From Clostridium sp. C2-6-12 (GTDB taxonomy: Bacteria > Bacillota > Clostridia > Clostridiales > Clostridiaceae), in NCBI RefSeq assembly GCF_009928485.1, contig NZ_JAABNP010000006.1, positions 1-64,000 of the forward strand: a DNA stretch of 64,000 nucleotides. The letters are read 5' to 3'. How positions within the stretch are numbered: the stretch's first letter is position 1; every line of letters begins with the position of its first letter. Shown here piece after piece: positions 53,508 through 62,700 of the stretch. The translations under genes and the position numbers were made by a program. The notes beneath the pieces are model-generated. The model was given only the letters and a program-made list of their open reading frames with translations. It had not been told where the DNA came from and did no database searches.

Positions 53508-54338
53508 ATGAAAGAAAGAAAATACATTAAATTAAGAACAGACATGTATGCAGATACAAAATTTAAAATAATAGACATAAAGCCTGAAAGAGATATGATT
53601 CATTATGTTTGGACTAGATTTGTTACTTTAGCTGGTAAGGTTAATATGGAGGGAGATTTATATATGTCAAGAAATCTTCCATATACAATAGAAACTTTAG
53701 CATTAGAGTTTAATAGAAGTGAAGAGCAAATTAAATTAGCTTTAGATGTATTTATTGAATTAGAAATGATGGAATTAATTGATGGAAAGATTTATAGAGT
53801 TAAAAATTTTGCAAAGCATCAAAATATTAAGGTGAAGGAAAAAACAAATTCAAAAGATAATGTGATTGTAGAGCCTAAAAATAAAGAAGAAATTGTAAAA
53901 GAGGTAACTAATCAAGAAACAACTTTATTGAAGACTAATATTGAAGATAGAGAAAAAATTGAGAAAGAGGCTTCTAAAAGAGATAATTATATTAATGAAG
54001 CGGAAAAGGTGGATAATGAAGATAGAAAATCCGAAATTGAAGTAGATGAAGACGGAGTGTCAAGCATAAAAAAGGACTATGGAGAGTATCAAGTAATTTA
54101 CTATAGTGGAATTAATGAAGAGGATATTATTAATAGTGAAATTGTTGAGCCTAAATTAAAAGAGAGTATACCGATTCCTATTGAAAGTGAGAAAAATAAT
54201 AAGAAAAGAGGAAAGAAAAAGCGGAAGGATGTAATTAATGTGACGGATGAGGATAATGGTGATGAAATAATTTCATTTACTGATGGCGAAAGACAACTAG
54301 GGGAAGGAGAACGGATTTTGTTTGAAATGACTTTTTAA
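53508..54338 (+). CDS. Phage replisome organizer-like protein (N-terminal DnaD-type domain), orphan
   Basis: The protein is 276 residues from the ATG at 53508, with GAAGGGG ahead; an ATG at 53499 is too close to that site. Residues 1-115 match the phage replisome organizer N-terminal domain (RKYIKLRTDMYADTKFKIID, RFVTLAGKVNMEGDLYMSRN, LEMMELIDGKIYRVKNFAKHQ). From about 115 the sequence is a low-complexity charged linker rich in K, E and N, with KKRGKKKRK near 230. No DnaB-loader domain or other phage gene is nearby. It could be a prophage relic or a host gene with a DNA-related role. It sits just before ssrA, a common integration site. Confidence 0.75.
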   Translation: MKERKYIKLRTDMYADTKFKIIDIKPERDMIHYVWTRFVTLAGKVNMEGDLYMSRNLPYTIETLALEFNRSEEQIKLALDVFIELEMMELIDGKIYRVKNFAKHQNIKVKEKTNSKDNVIVEPKNKEEIVKEVTNQETTLLKTNIEDREKIEKEASKRDNYINEAEKVDNEDRKSEIEVDEDGVSSIKKDYGEYQVIYYSGINEEDIINSEIVEPKLKESIPIPIESEKNNKKRGKKKRKDVINVTDEDNGDEIISFTDGERQLGEGERILFEMTF

Positions 54339-54635
54339 TTATCTAAGTATAAGATTAAAACAATGGAAATATAGATAAAAATATGGATACTTAAAAATTT
54401 ATAGCAATATATTGCAATTAACAATTACGGTTGAAGCTCACAGAGAAAGTTAGAAGAACGAAATATAAAATGCCCACAGGGAAAGTTCATGTTTCCAAAT
54501 ATAAAATTTGGACATTCACTTTTCGATTATCACTTTTCCTTACAGGATTTTTTGAATTAATATTGTTGAATTATTATTGCAACAAATATATTATATATTT
54601 TTTTTCCAATTGGCTGACTAAGTACAATGTTCCAG
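54339..54635. other. Intergenic region before ssrA
   Basis: No convincing gene is present. The stretch holds degenerate short motifs such as CCAAATATAAAATTTGG (an imperfect palindrome) and runs like TTCACTTTTCGATTATCACT. Confidence 0.45.
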
Positions 54636-54664
54636 TTGACAGTAATGCGTGATTGAGATAGAAT
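54636..54664 (+). promoter_or_regulatory. ssrA promoter
   Basis: TTGACA (54636-54641) and TAGAAT (54659-54664) have a 17-bp spacer. The primary transcript would begin about 55 nt before the mature tmRNA 5' end. Confidence 0.85.
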
Positions 54665-54724
54665 AAATAATGCAAGGTGAACATTCTTTGAAAATTGAAT
54701 ATGTTATTAAACCATCTTAAACCT

Positions 54725-55369
54725 GGGGGCGTTTTGGCTTCGACGGGGGTGGGATAGGATTTGTTAAGCGAGTCGAGGGACGCATGGAGCCTCGTTAATA
54801 AAGTATGCATTAAATGTAAACGCAGAAGATAATTTTGCAATAGCAGCTTAGTTTAATAGTTGCTCATCAGCCCAGGCTTCCTACGGCTTGGATCACTGGT
54901 GTCATTAAGTAGGGAACGAAGCCTAGCAAAGCTTTGAGCTAGGGGGGTATTTATGAAGCTACCGGGAAGTATAGCCTGTCTAAGGGCGATGCTTCTGGGG
55001 AATCTTAAAACTTAGACTGCACTCGGAGAAAGACAAATTCAGCTGCTTTCGGACAGGGGTTCGATTCATAGACAGAGTCGCATTAAGGAGTGATCCTTAA
55101 ATGAAAACTTGGCTTTATCGGTGAAACCGTAACAGATATAATGCTGACGGCAATACCGAGAGGTATGTAAGGAAACTTAACAGCCTCGTATCGACTTATA
55201 GGTTCCTAAAATATTACTTTAATAATATCAAGGAATACTAGGATAGAAGATATTAACTATACTAAGCTTCTATAATATGCCAGGGTTCTGTAAAATGATT
55301 AATTTGCAGAATAAGATATAGTCAGGGCCATATGAAAGTATGGAAGCTACTGACCCCTCGCCTCCACCA
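54725..55369 (+). ncRNA. ssrA: tmRNA (10Sa RNA)
   Basis: The 5' end GGGGGCGTTTTGGCTTCGACGG and the 3' end CGCCTCCACCA form the alanine-type acceptor stem, including the G3-U pair that specifies alanylation, and CCA is encoded. The tag frame runs from GCA at 54822 to TAG at 54849 and encodes AEDNFAIAA, a typical tmRNA tag. Pseudoknot-rich sequence follows. With SmpB it rescues stalled ribosomes and tags the peptide for proteolysis. The 3' end is duplicated at 59683. Confidence 0.98.
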
Positions 55370-55408
55370 TGAAACCCAAGAAAATCTAATTTTTGGATTT
55401 TCTTGGGT
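55358..55408 (+). repeat. Direct repeat copy 1 (tmRNA 3' end plus terminator; att-like)
   Basis: This 51-bp block starts TCGCCTCCACCAT and is repeated at 59683-59733 with 48 of 51 identical bases. It includes the last 12 nt of tmRNA and the terminator stem. Confidence 0.85.
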
Positions 55409-55418
55409 CTTTTTTTAG
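55374..55418 (+). terminator. ssrA terminator
   Basis: ACCCAAGAAAATC (55374-55386) pairs with GATTTTCTTGGGT (55396-55408), followed by a run of seven Ts. Confidence 0.92.
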
Positions 55419-55770
55419 TTATTAGAGGTTTAGAAAATAAGCGTGTATCTTTGTAGGCAAAAAATTTAGGATATATAGAGGTGAACCGTATCATAAGTGA
55501 CGTAGACTTTTTTGTAATGATAAAAATAGTAAATATATATATATATGTATATTTACTAAGGGTGGCTGCTTGTAAAGGCAAAATAAATTACTTGATTCAT
55601 TAGAAGATATTAGAAAAAAGAAGCGTTAGAGCTCTAAAGAACAAAGTGCATTTTATTGGTACAAATCGCAGTATTCTCAGCTATACCAATAACAGTAACG
55701 CCCAGCATAAAATTTAAGCTTGGTACGATGAAATAGCATTAGAGAGAATCATTAATAAAGAATGAGCCTT
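55419..55770. other. Decayed sequence inside the ssrA element
   Basis: No intact gene is present. Short open stretches with coding-like composition remain, for example one starting LLDSLEDIRKKKR, and a stretch ending AWYDEIALERIINKE before a stop near 55764. They lie in different frames with stops between them, so I take them as relics of unidentified genes. Confidence 0.4.
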
Positions 55771-56036
55771 TTACTGCTCATCCTCCAATGCCATCCTGTA
55801 TTTAAGCAGCCAGTTTAGAGTATCAATAATTTGGTCATACTCATACTTCTTACGTTCAATCCCACTTATCTTCTGACGAATCCATTCAATAACTTCTTGA
55901 TTGGTACGGGAATTTGTATCATGATATTGTAAGACTTCCATTATTTCAATTAGCGAACAACCAACGCCTTGAAATTTCTTTATCAGTTTTATTTGTTCTA
56001 TAGCCTCATCTGGATAATTACGATTGACAAATAAAT
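55771..56036 (-). pseudogene. Truncated MerR-family regulator
   Basis: The frame is open for about 88 codons and ends with a stop at 55771. It contains YPDEAIEQIKLIKKFQGVGC and SLIEIMEVL, the second half of a MerR DNA-binding domain, followed by a coiled-coil helix (NQEVIEWIRQKISGIERKKY) and a short tail. The first roughly 40 residues, including helix-turn-helix and the start codon, are missing. Upstream DNA in any frame does not supply them. It points away from the oxidoreductase gene, the usual MerR-target layout. The sequence is AT-poorer than neighbours and uses codons such as CGT and CGC, suggesting foreign origin. Confidence 0.7.
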
Positions 56037-56053
56037 ATTAAGTGGGATAATAT
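56024..56053 (+). promoter_or_regulatory. Promoter of the Old Yellow Enzyme gene
   Basis: TTGACA (56024-56029) lies 18 bp from TAATAT (56048-56053), or 16 bp from GATAAT (56046-56051). The -35 box lies at the broken end of the MerR relic. TATATGTATATGCATATA begins within the -10. Confidence 0.55.
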
Positions 56054-56109
56054 ATGTATATGCATATAAAATATTAACAATTTCTAATGAATAAAAAATT
56101 TTAAAGATA

Positions 56110-56127
56110 TACATGTATATACATGTA
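56110..56127. promoter_or_regulatory. Perfect 18-bp palindrome TACATGTATATACATGTA
   Basis: The palindrome lies 20 bp ahead of the GTG start of the oxidoreductase. Similar ATGTATAT units occur at 56051-56068 and before the MarR gene at 57298-57310, so one regulator, probably the MarR protein, may bind all three. Confidence 0.6.
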
Positions 56128-56147
56128 AAGTGAAAGGCGGTTTATTA

Positions 56148-57224
56148 GTGAAATCATTATTCGATAAAACTCAATTAGGTTCTCTTAAAATGAAAAATAG
56201 ATTTGTTAGATCTGCAACATATGAAGGTATGGCAGATGAAAAAGGTCACATGACAGAGGAGTTATTTAAAGTTTATGAAGATTTAGCTAAGGGGGGAGTC
56301 GGAACTATAATTACAGGATTAACAGCTGTAACTGATTTAGAAGAATTCATCCCTGGGCAAATGGGCATTTATGATGATTCCTTTATTAATGAGTATAAAA
56401 GAATTTCTGAAGTAGCTCATAAATATAATGCTAATATAATACTTCAAGTTGGAGCAGCTGGTACACAAACCATTAAAAATGAAGAAAAAGTAATGTGGGG
56501 ACCAAGTGATATAGTAGACTTGGGATATAAAAATACTCCTCAAGAAATGACTCGAGAAGAAATTATTTCGTTACAGGAAGCTTTTGCTAGTGCTGCATTT
56601 AGAGCTAAGGAAGCAGACTTTGATGGGATTCAAATACATTCAGCACACGGATATTTATTGAGTAAGTTTTTAACCCCTTATTACAATCACAGAACTGATG
56701 AATATGGTGGTAGTATAGAAAATAGATCTAGAATGCTTTTAGAAACATACCAAAAAATCCGTCATAAGGTTGGGGATGAATATCCAATCCTAATTAAGAT
56801 TAATAGTGAAGATTTTATGGATCAAGGGATGAGTTTTGAAGAATGTCAATACTTATGTAAAAGACTTGAAGAAGCAGGAATAGATGCTATTGAGATTAGT
56901 GGAGGTAGTTTATCCTCACGACCAAATGAAAGTTATTCGAGAAAGATATCAAAAGGTCAGACACCTTATTATTTGCATTATGCTGAAAAGATAAAACAAG
57001 AAGTGAGCATTCCAGTTATTTCTGTAGGTGGTATTCGAGACTTTACTGCATTGACAAAAAGTTTGAATGAGAATTCAATAGATTACTTTGCATTAAGCAG
57101 ACCGTTGATATGCGAAAGTAATTTGATTAATCGTTGGCAAGAGGGAAATATGGAAGTGGCAAAATGTATATCCTGTGGTAAATGTTCAGGTTTTGGTAAA
57201 ACAATATGTATTTTTAATAAATAA
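56148..57224 (+). CDS. Old Yellow Enzyme-family NADH:flavin oxidoreductase (ene-reductase)
   Basis: The protein is 358 residues from the GTG at 56148, which has AAAGGCGG ahead; a GTG at 56130 has no such site. The FMN barrel is of the OYE family: LKMKNRFVRSATYEGMADEK at the start, IQIHSAHGYLLSKFLTPYYN with the active-site histidines, and RTDEYGGSIENRSR. It ends with a cysteine motif (CISCGKCSGFGKTIC). The long multi-domain clostridial 2-enoate reductases carry extra Fe-S and FAD domains, which are absent here. It should reduce activated C=C bonds or nitro compounds. A MarR gene and an exporter follow, which suggests a detoxification unit. Confidence 0.92.
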   Translation: MKSLFDKTQLGSLKMKNRFVRSATYEGMADEKGHMTEELFKVYEDLAKGGVGTIITGLTAVTDLEEFIPGQMGIYDDSFINEYKRISEVAHKYNANIILQVGAAGTQTIKNEEKVMWGPSDIVDLGYKNTPQEMTREEIISLQEAFASAAFRAKEADFDGIQIHSAHGYLLSKFLTPYYNHRTDEYGGSIENRSRMLLETYQKIRHKVGDEYPILIKINSEDFMDQGMSFEECQYLCKRLEEAGIDAIEISGGSLSSRPNESYSRKISKGQTPYYLHYAEKIKQEVSIPVISVGGIRDFTALTKSLNENSIDYFALSRPLICESNLINRWQEGNMEVAKCISCGKCSGFGKTICIFNK

Positions 57225-57336
57225 TGATGAGAAATAGTGATAATCAACTTAATAAGCTGATTATAAGAACCTTGACAATGAGAATTACTGTGAATTAATA
57301 TATGTATATTCAAGGTTTATTGGAGGTGTATTATTC

Positions 57337-57783
57337 ATGGCTCATTTGAAGCATATAAAACTATTAAAAAGTTGTGTTTGTAGAAATTTGCGTATGACAA
57401 CAAGAATTACTACCCAGCATTTCGATAAAATTTTTCAGACCGTTGGACTAACAGCGCCTCAATTTTCACTTTTAGTAGAAATAGCTGAAAATGAAAATAT
57501 TGCAGTAAGTGGATTAGCTGAAAAAATGCTAATGGATCAAACTACAGTAACACGTAACATAGAAATATTAAGAAAAAAAGAATATGTTAATGTGAGAGCA
57601 GACGATAATGATTCGAGAAAAAGATGTATTTCAATTAGTGATATTGGTGAAGAAAAATTAAATGAAGCTATTCCAGTATGGAATAATGTCCAGTCTTCAA
57701 TAGAAAAGGAGATTGGTGCTGAAAGATTTAAGGAATTTTTAATAACTTTAGGGCAAATACAGAATTGTATTAATAAGTATTGA
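57337..57783 (+). CDS. MarR-family transcriptional regulator
   Basis: The 148-residue protein has a MarR winged helix (LTAPQFSLLVEIAENENIAV, LAEKMLMDQTTVTRNIEILR, and the wing VRADDNDSRKRCISISDIG). GGAGGTG lies 9 bp ahead of the ATG. Cysteines near the N-terminus (SCVCRN) could be redox sensors, which is only a suggestion. It lies between the ene-reductase and the exporter and most likely controls both. Confidence 0.92.
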   Translation: MAHLKHIKLLKSCVCRNLRMTTRITTQHFDKIFQTVGLTAPQFSLLVEIAENENIAVSGLAEKMLMDQTTVTRNIEILRKKEYVNVRADDNDSRKRCISISDIGEEKLNEAIPVWNNVQSSIEKEIGAERFKEFLITLGQIQNCINKY

Positions 57784-58034
57784 GATAAATAAATCAGATA
57801 AGCGTTAATAGACAACTATCTTAGGTGTTATATAGAGGTTATGATCATAGTTCAATATAGACGTTCTTTAATTAATTAGGAACAAAGATTTCTCTTTAAA
57901 AATATTTATATATATTATAGAGAAACTAACTTAATATCTTGTCTAAGTAAAGTTTAGATGTTATTTTATCTGTGAAATAATACTTTTTAATATTATTATA
58001 CAAGAGAATTAATGAAAGAAGATGATTTCTAATT

Positions 58035-59459
58035 ATGGAGATACAGAATAGAAATGAATATAAGAATAGATGGATAATATTGGTGGTTGTAGTACTACTT
58101 CCATTCATGGCAACATTAGATAGTACCATAGTAAATGTAGTACTACCAGTAATGGTAAATATATTTTCTGTGCCCTTATCCTCTATTCAATTAATAATAA
58201 TTTGTTATCTCATTACAATAGTTAGTACGATATTATTTTTTGGAAGATTAGGTGATATAAAAGGAAAATCCATAATATTTAATTTGGGGTTATTTGTATT
58301 TACTATCGGTTCCTTATTTTGTGGTTTATCGAAGAATTTTACATCCCTAGTATTTTTTCGAGTCATTCAAGCCATAGGCGCATCTGCTGCTATGGCAAAT
58401 AATCAGGGAATAATAACTCAAGTATTTCCTGACGATGAAAGGGGAAAAGCCCTTGGAATATCTGCAACTTTTTTAGCGTTAGGAACTATGATAGGTCCAC
58501 CTTTAGGTGGTTTCATAGTTTCGTATTTAAATTGGAGGTATATATTTTATGTGAATATTCCCATTGGAATAATTGCTTCGATAGTTGGAGTTAATGTATT
58601 ACCCGGCAAGTTGAGTAAAAATAAAAAAGATATTGATTTTATTGGAGCTATAGTTTTTGGAGCTAGCGTTATTTTTTTATTTTATTCTCTTATAACTGGA
58701 GAAATCAGCGGATATGAGAATGATCTAATAATAGGTTGCTTTTTTATAGCAGCATTACTTTTTGTTATATTTATATTTGTAGAAAAAAGAAAAAAACATC
58801 CACTTTTGGATTTTTCTTTATTTAAGAATTCACTTTTTTCTGTAGGCATATCGTGTACTTTTATATGTTATATGTCATTTAATAGTAATAATATTGTTCA
58901 ACCATTTTATCTTGAGAATGTATTAAAAATGACACCTGATTATGCTGGAATAATTATGATGATTTCACCAGCTATAATTACAGTAATTGCGCCTTATAGT
59001 GGACATTTGTCTGATAAAATTGGCTCTGAGTATTTAACTTTCCTTGGTCTAATGGTTATGGGAATTGGAATGGGTTTAATGGCAACCTTAAATGATAGCT
59101 CGACTATCCAGAGATTAATTATATATACATCCTTAATAGCTATAGGAAATGCACTTTTTTTATCACCTAATAATTCTCTCATCATGTCTTCTGTACCTGA
59201 CGATAAGTTAGGAATTGCAGGGAGTATAAATGCTTTTGTAAGAAATTTAGGACAATCTATAGGTGTAGCTATGGCTAACTTGATTTCATATTCTTTCATG
59301 AGTATAAAAATGGGAAGAAAAGTACTTGGATATGTGGAAGGCAGAGATGATATATTTATATTTGGAATGAGACATGTCTATGTAGTTGCCGCTTTAATTT
59401 GTTTTATAGGAGTAGTGATAACAGCTGTAAGATTAAGGAGTATCATATATAAAAAATAA
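58035..59459 (+). CDS. MFS drug exporter, DHA2 (14-TM, EmrB/QacA) family
   Basis: The 474-residue protein has about 14 hydrophobic segments. The family motif D1, FMATLDSTIVNVVLPVM, is near residue 30. Motif A appears as FFGRLGDIKGKS and motif C as GTMIGPPLGGFIV. It should expel drugs or toxic metabolites using the proton gradient. The 250-bp region between MarR and this gene is AT-rich with no other gene, and may hold its promoter. It is the last gene before the distal ssrA repeat. Confidence 0.93.
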   Translation: MEIQNRNEYKNRWIILVVVVLLPFMATLDSTIVNVVLPVMVNIFSVPLSSIQLIIICYLITIVSTILFFGRLGDIKGKSIIFNLGLFVFTIGSLFCGLSKNFTSLVFFRVIQAIGASAAMANNQGIITQVFPDDERGKALGISATFLALGTMIGPPLGGFIVSYLNWRYIFYVNIPIGIIASIVGVNVLPGKLSKNKKDIDFIGAIVFGASVIFLFYSLITGEISGYENDLIIGCFFIAALLFVIFIFVEKRKKHPLLDFSLFKNSLFSVGISCTFICYMSFNSNNIVQPFYLENVLKMTPDYAGIIMMISPAIITVIAPYSGHLSDKIGSEYLTFLGLMVMGIGMGLMATLNDSSTIQRLIIYTSLIAIGNALFLSPNNSLIMSSVPDDKLGIAGSINAFVRNLGQSIGVAMANLISYSFMSIKMGRKVLGYVEGRDDIFIFGMRHVYVVAALICFIGVVITAVRLRSIIYKK

Positions 59460-59682
59460 TAGAAAAATGAAATATATATATTGATAAATAATGAGGTTGA
59501 TTTTATAAGTAAAGTTGTTAATATATAAGTTTTAATTAAGACTGTACATTTTAATTAAAGATTATTTTAAAAGTCCAAAGTAATTTCATCATTAATTGTT
59601 ACCTGTTAATTGGATTATATATATGTAATATTTTTGATTAAAACTAAGATAAGATTTTTTGGTGGATTTCAAAGGTCACGCT

Positions 59683-59733
59683 TCGCCTCCACCATAAAAC
59701 CCACGAAAATCTAATTTTTGGATTTTCGTGGGT
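59683..59733 (+). repeat. Direct repeat copy 2 (distal att-like site)
   Basis: This 51-bp copy of 55358-55408 has three differences. Two of them, in the terminator stem, are compensatory. It is preceded by sequence unrelated to tmRNA. Confidence 0.85.
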
Positions 59734-59739
59734 ATTTTA
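59699..59739. terminator. Duplicated ssrA-type terminator
   Basis: ACCCACGAAAATC (59699-59711) pairs perfectly with GATTTTCGTGGGT (59721-59733). It can serve the MFS gene and the converging surface-protein gene. Confidence 0.75.
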
Positions 59740-59765
59740 TTTTGTAAATATTTAATTTAAAAATT

Positions 59766-62700
59766 CTATTGTGTAGTTTCCACTCCTGGAGGTGTTCCAC
59801 CTGGGCTGCCTCCATTTGGAGGTGCACCACCTTGACCACCATCTGGAGGCGCGACTCCTGGTGCTCCGCCTTGATTTCCTCCACCTGGTGCTCTGCCAGA
59901 TTTGGATTTCTTTTCATAGATCTTTGCAAGCATTGAAGCTGCTTCAGCTCTTGACATTGCTTCAGATGGACGAAGCGTACTACTGTCTTCAGCTTCAAGA
60001 GCTCCTAAATCTACAATTGTAGTTGCTCCAACTAATGAATCAGAAGAAAGTGAACTTGCATCTGTATATTTGGTAAGATCTGATTCAGATCCATCGCTTG
60101 TTGTAACACCTAAAGAAGACAATGCACGATAGGTATAAAGGAATGCCTTATCTCTGGTTAGGGTATTTTCAGGTTTAAAATAATTATTGTCAGTATCAAG
60201 TATACCTTTGGATACTGCCCATGAAACAGCCTTGGCATAACTGCTATTTGATGATACATCTTCAAATGAAGAAGTTATTTGTGTTTCAGGAGATCCAGCT
60301 GCTTTATATAGCATAGTTATATAATCTTTACTCAAAATACTAGAACCAGGGTTAAATGCTGTATCACCATTTCCTGTAACTATGTCGTTTTGTGCAAGGG
60401 TATCTACAGCATCAGAAGCCCAAGAGTAATTTTCCATATCGTTAAAGTATTTTGAATAGTACTTTACAAATGTAACATTTCCGTATTGACCTGGAGTGAT
60501 TGTATCACTTTTTTGATACTTAACAGTTACAGGAGTATCAGCAGTAATTTTTGAAATATCTGATGATTCTATAGTTCCTACGGTTGTATCCTTTGTTACC
60601 TTCCATGATGAATCGCTATCAAAATAAAGATTTGCATTATATGCATAACCATCTGTAGTTCCTGTCCACTCAGAATTTTCAAAGTGTGCATTTAGTGTAC
60701 TTGGACCACTTCCCATTCCAGGAGCAGTACTATCTACAGTTTTTGCTACATAAAAATCACCATTTATCTCTGTAGTCTCACTTTCAGAATTTGATAGATC
60801 CCAATGAGTCTTACTGTTTTCATTCTTAAAGTATACATTTCCTGTTCCGCCACCTTCAGCAGAAATTATATAATTATTTGCAGCCTTACATTTATCAGGG
60901 TTTGCTGCTGCATAGCTTTCAAGATATGTTCCTTTGTAAGCATCTGGAGAATTATATTTGCTGTCACCATATTTTTTATAGTTTTCATTTATTAACAATG
61001 AACTATCTACATATACAGGTGTACTAGATGCCTCAGTATATATAACGGCAAATCTGTTTCCGCCAGAATATCCTGGAGTTGCAGATTTATCAAGGAACCA
61101 CCAGTTAAGTGAATCTAATGTGTAAGCTGGTGAATTTGCCTTATCTAAAAACATGTTAAGTTGAGAAATAGAAGTTGCAGATTTTCCATTAATTGCACTA
61201 TCAATTTCATCTTTTTTATTAAGGAATGCTGATGGATCAGCTATGTCATAGGAATTTCTCATCTCTTCGTCATCGTAATAAGCTGAAACCTTAGAGTTTG
61301 AAACTTGTACCTTAGAATAATTTCCACCTTCATTTCCATTACGTGTTTTTATTCCCATAACACCTTGGATTTCGCAGTTGTAAGCATAGCTATATCCACC
61401 TGAAGCAGATACAAGGCCTGCATCAAGATATGAGGTCAGATTACTGTTGTACAATGAAACTAGCCCCTTATCACTACCTATTGAATATACACCTGCACAA
61501 CGAAGACCATAAGTTTTTGTGTAAGCCTGATTTGCTATAATAGTACCGCCACCTGTATCAGTTGCAAGTGCTGTACCAGCTTCGTCACCAGTAATAACTA
61601 CTGTACTGTTGCTATAATCCTTTTGATTTTCATATTCTGGAACATGTGCTCCTGATTCATCTTTTGTCATGTAAGCATTAATACCTGAAGGTCTTGTTTC
61701 TAAAGCTGTTCCATCACCTCCAGAGTATTCTTTTCCAACATTGATTGTAGCATCATCACTACGTGTACCTGTTGTGACAAATTTAGTGTTATATTTTTCT
61801 CCATTTTGTGCATTTATATATATTTCTCCACGATATGAATCATATGGTCCATGTGCACCAGAAGAGCATCCAAATAAAAGACCACCTTGTATATTAAGGC
61901 GTCCACCATAGGTAGCGTAAGCGGTGTTTACAGTACCATCAATTAGTGGGTTTTTCAATGTCAAAGAAGCTTTTCCAACAGCTGTTGCATCAGTAGTTCC
62001 ACCATCAACTATAATAGCTGAACCAAGTCCATAGAAATTTCCTGCTTCTGCTGGACCTATTGAACTTGCATCACTTTTAACATGATATGAATTAACTGTA
62101 ACATTTGTTTCTTTAGTTGAAGAAGTTACTTCAGATCTGTTAGCAGAAGTGCTGCTTGAAGCTTGTACTAAAATACCAGCTGTATTTAAGTCACTTGAAT
62201 ATTTTTCAGTAGTATCATAGCTGCCTAAAAGAGTTTCTGAACTATCAGCAACTTTTGTTGTCTTTTTATATAGATAAGCAGTATATACTCCTACCTCACC
62301 TTTTGAAGGACCATTTTGTATATTCTCATTATAGTTAAATAAACGAATCAAATCATAGTCTTTACCATATACAAGCTTATCATTTTCATAAGCATAATTG
62401 ATAACTTCTGCCTTACTTTTGAACATAATCTCTGATTTACTTTGATATGATTTAACTTGCTTATAATTTTTACTATCTGCTGCATAATATACACCTGTAG
62501 ATATACCAGTAGATTCATAATAATCATTTGTTTCAGCACCACATGATTTAACTTCGGTATTAACATCATCAGGAAGAGATGTAAACCATGATACGGCACC
62601 TTTTGTTATAGATGGAGCAGTATAGGTTGAATCCTTTGATGATTTACGCGTATCGTTTGGATCAGCTTCAAAGGTAGCAGTAATACTTGCAGATGCACTT

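Larger units (their letters stand above)
55358..59733. mobile_element. Segment bounded by ssrA direct repeats (integrated element or its remnant)
   Basis: The 3' end of ssrA is a classic integration target. Here the intact tmRNA end and a second copy 4.3 kb downstream bracket a truncated MerR gene, decayed DNA, an oxidoreductase, a MarR regulator and an exporter. No integrase or excisionase was found, so the element is either decayed or was moved by one acting in trans. Confidence 0.65.

Noticed and set aside
54431-54652. 73-codon frame upstream of ssrA
   Set aside because: It overlaps the ssrA -35 box, lacks a Shine-Dalgarno and has no family resemblance. I treat the region as intergenic.
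55270-55581. Minus-strand frame across the tmRNA 3' end and terminator
   Set aside because: It lies over a structural RNA and its terminator, so coding is very unlikely.
55358-59733. Interpretation of the duplicated hairpin as a simple common terminator repeat
   Set aside because: The repeat also includes TCGCCTCCACCAT from the tmRNA acceptor end, which a terminator family would not share.
59711-59998. Glutamine/histidine-rich frame overlapping the Gly/Pro tail of the surface protein
   Set aside because: It is a frame-shifted reading of the repetitive tail of the SLH protein.
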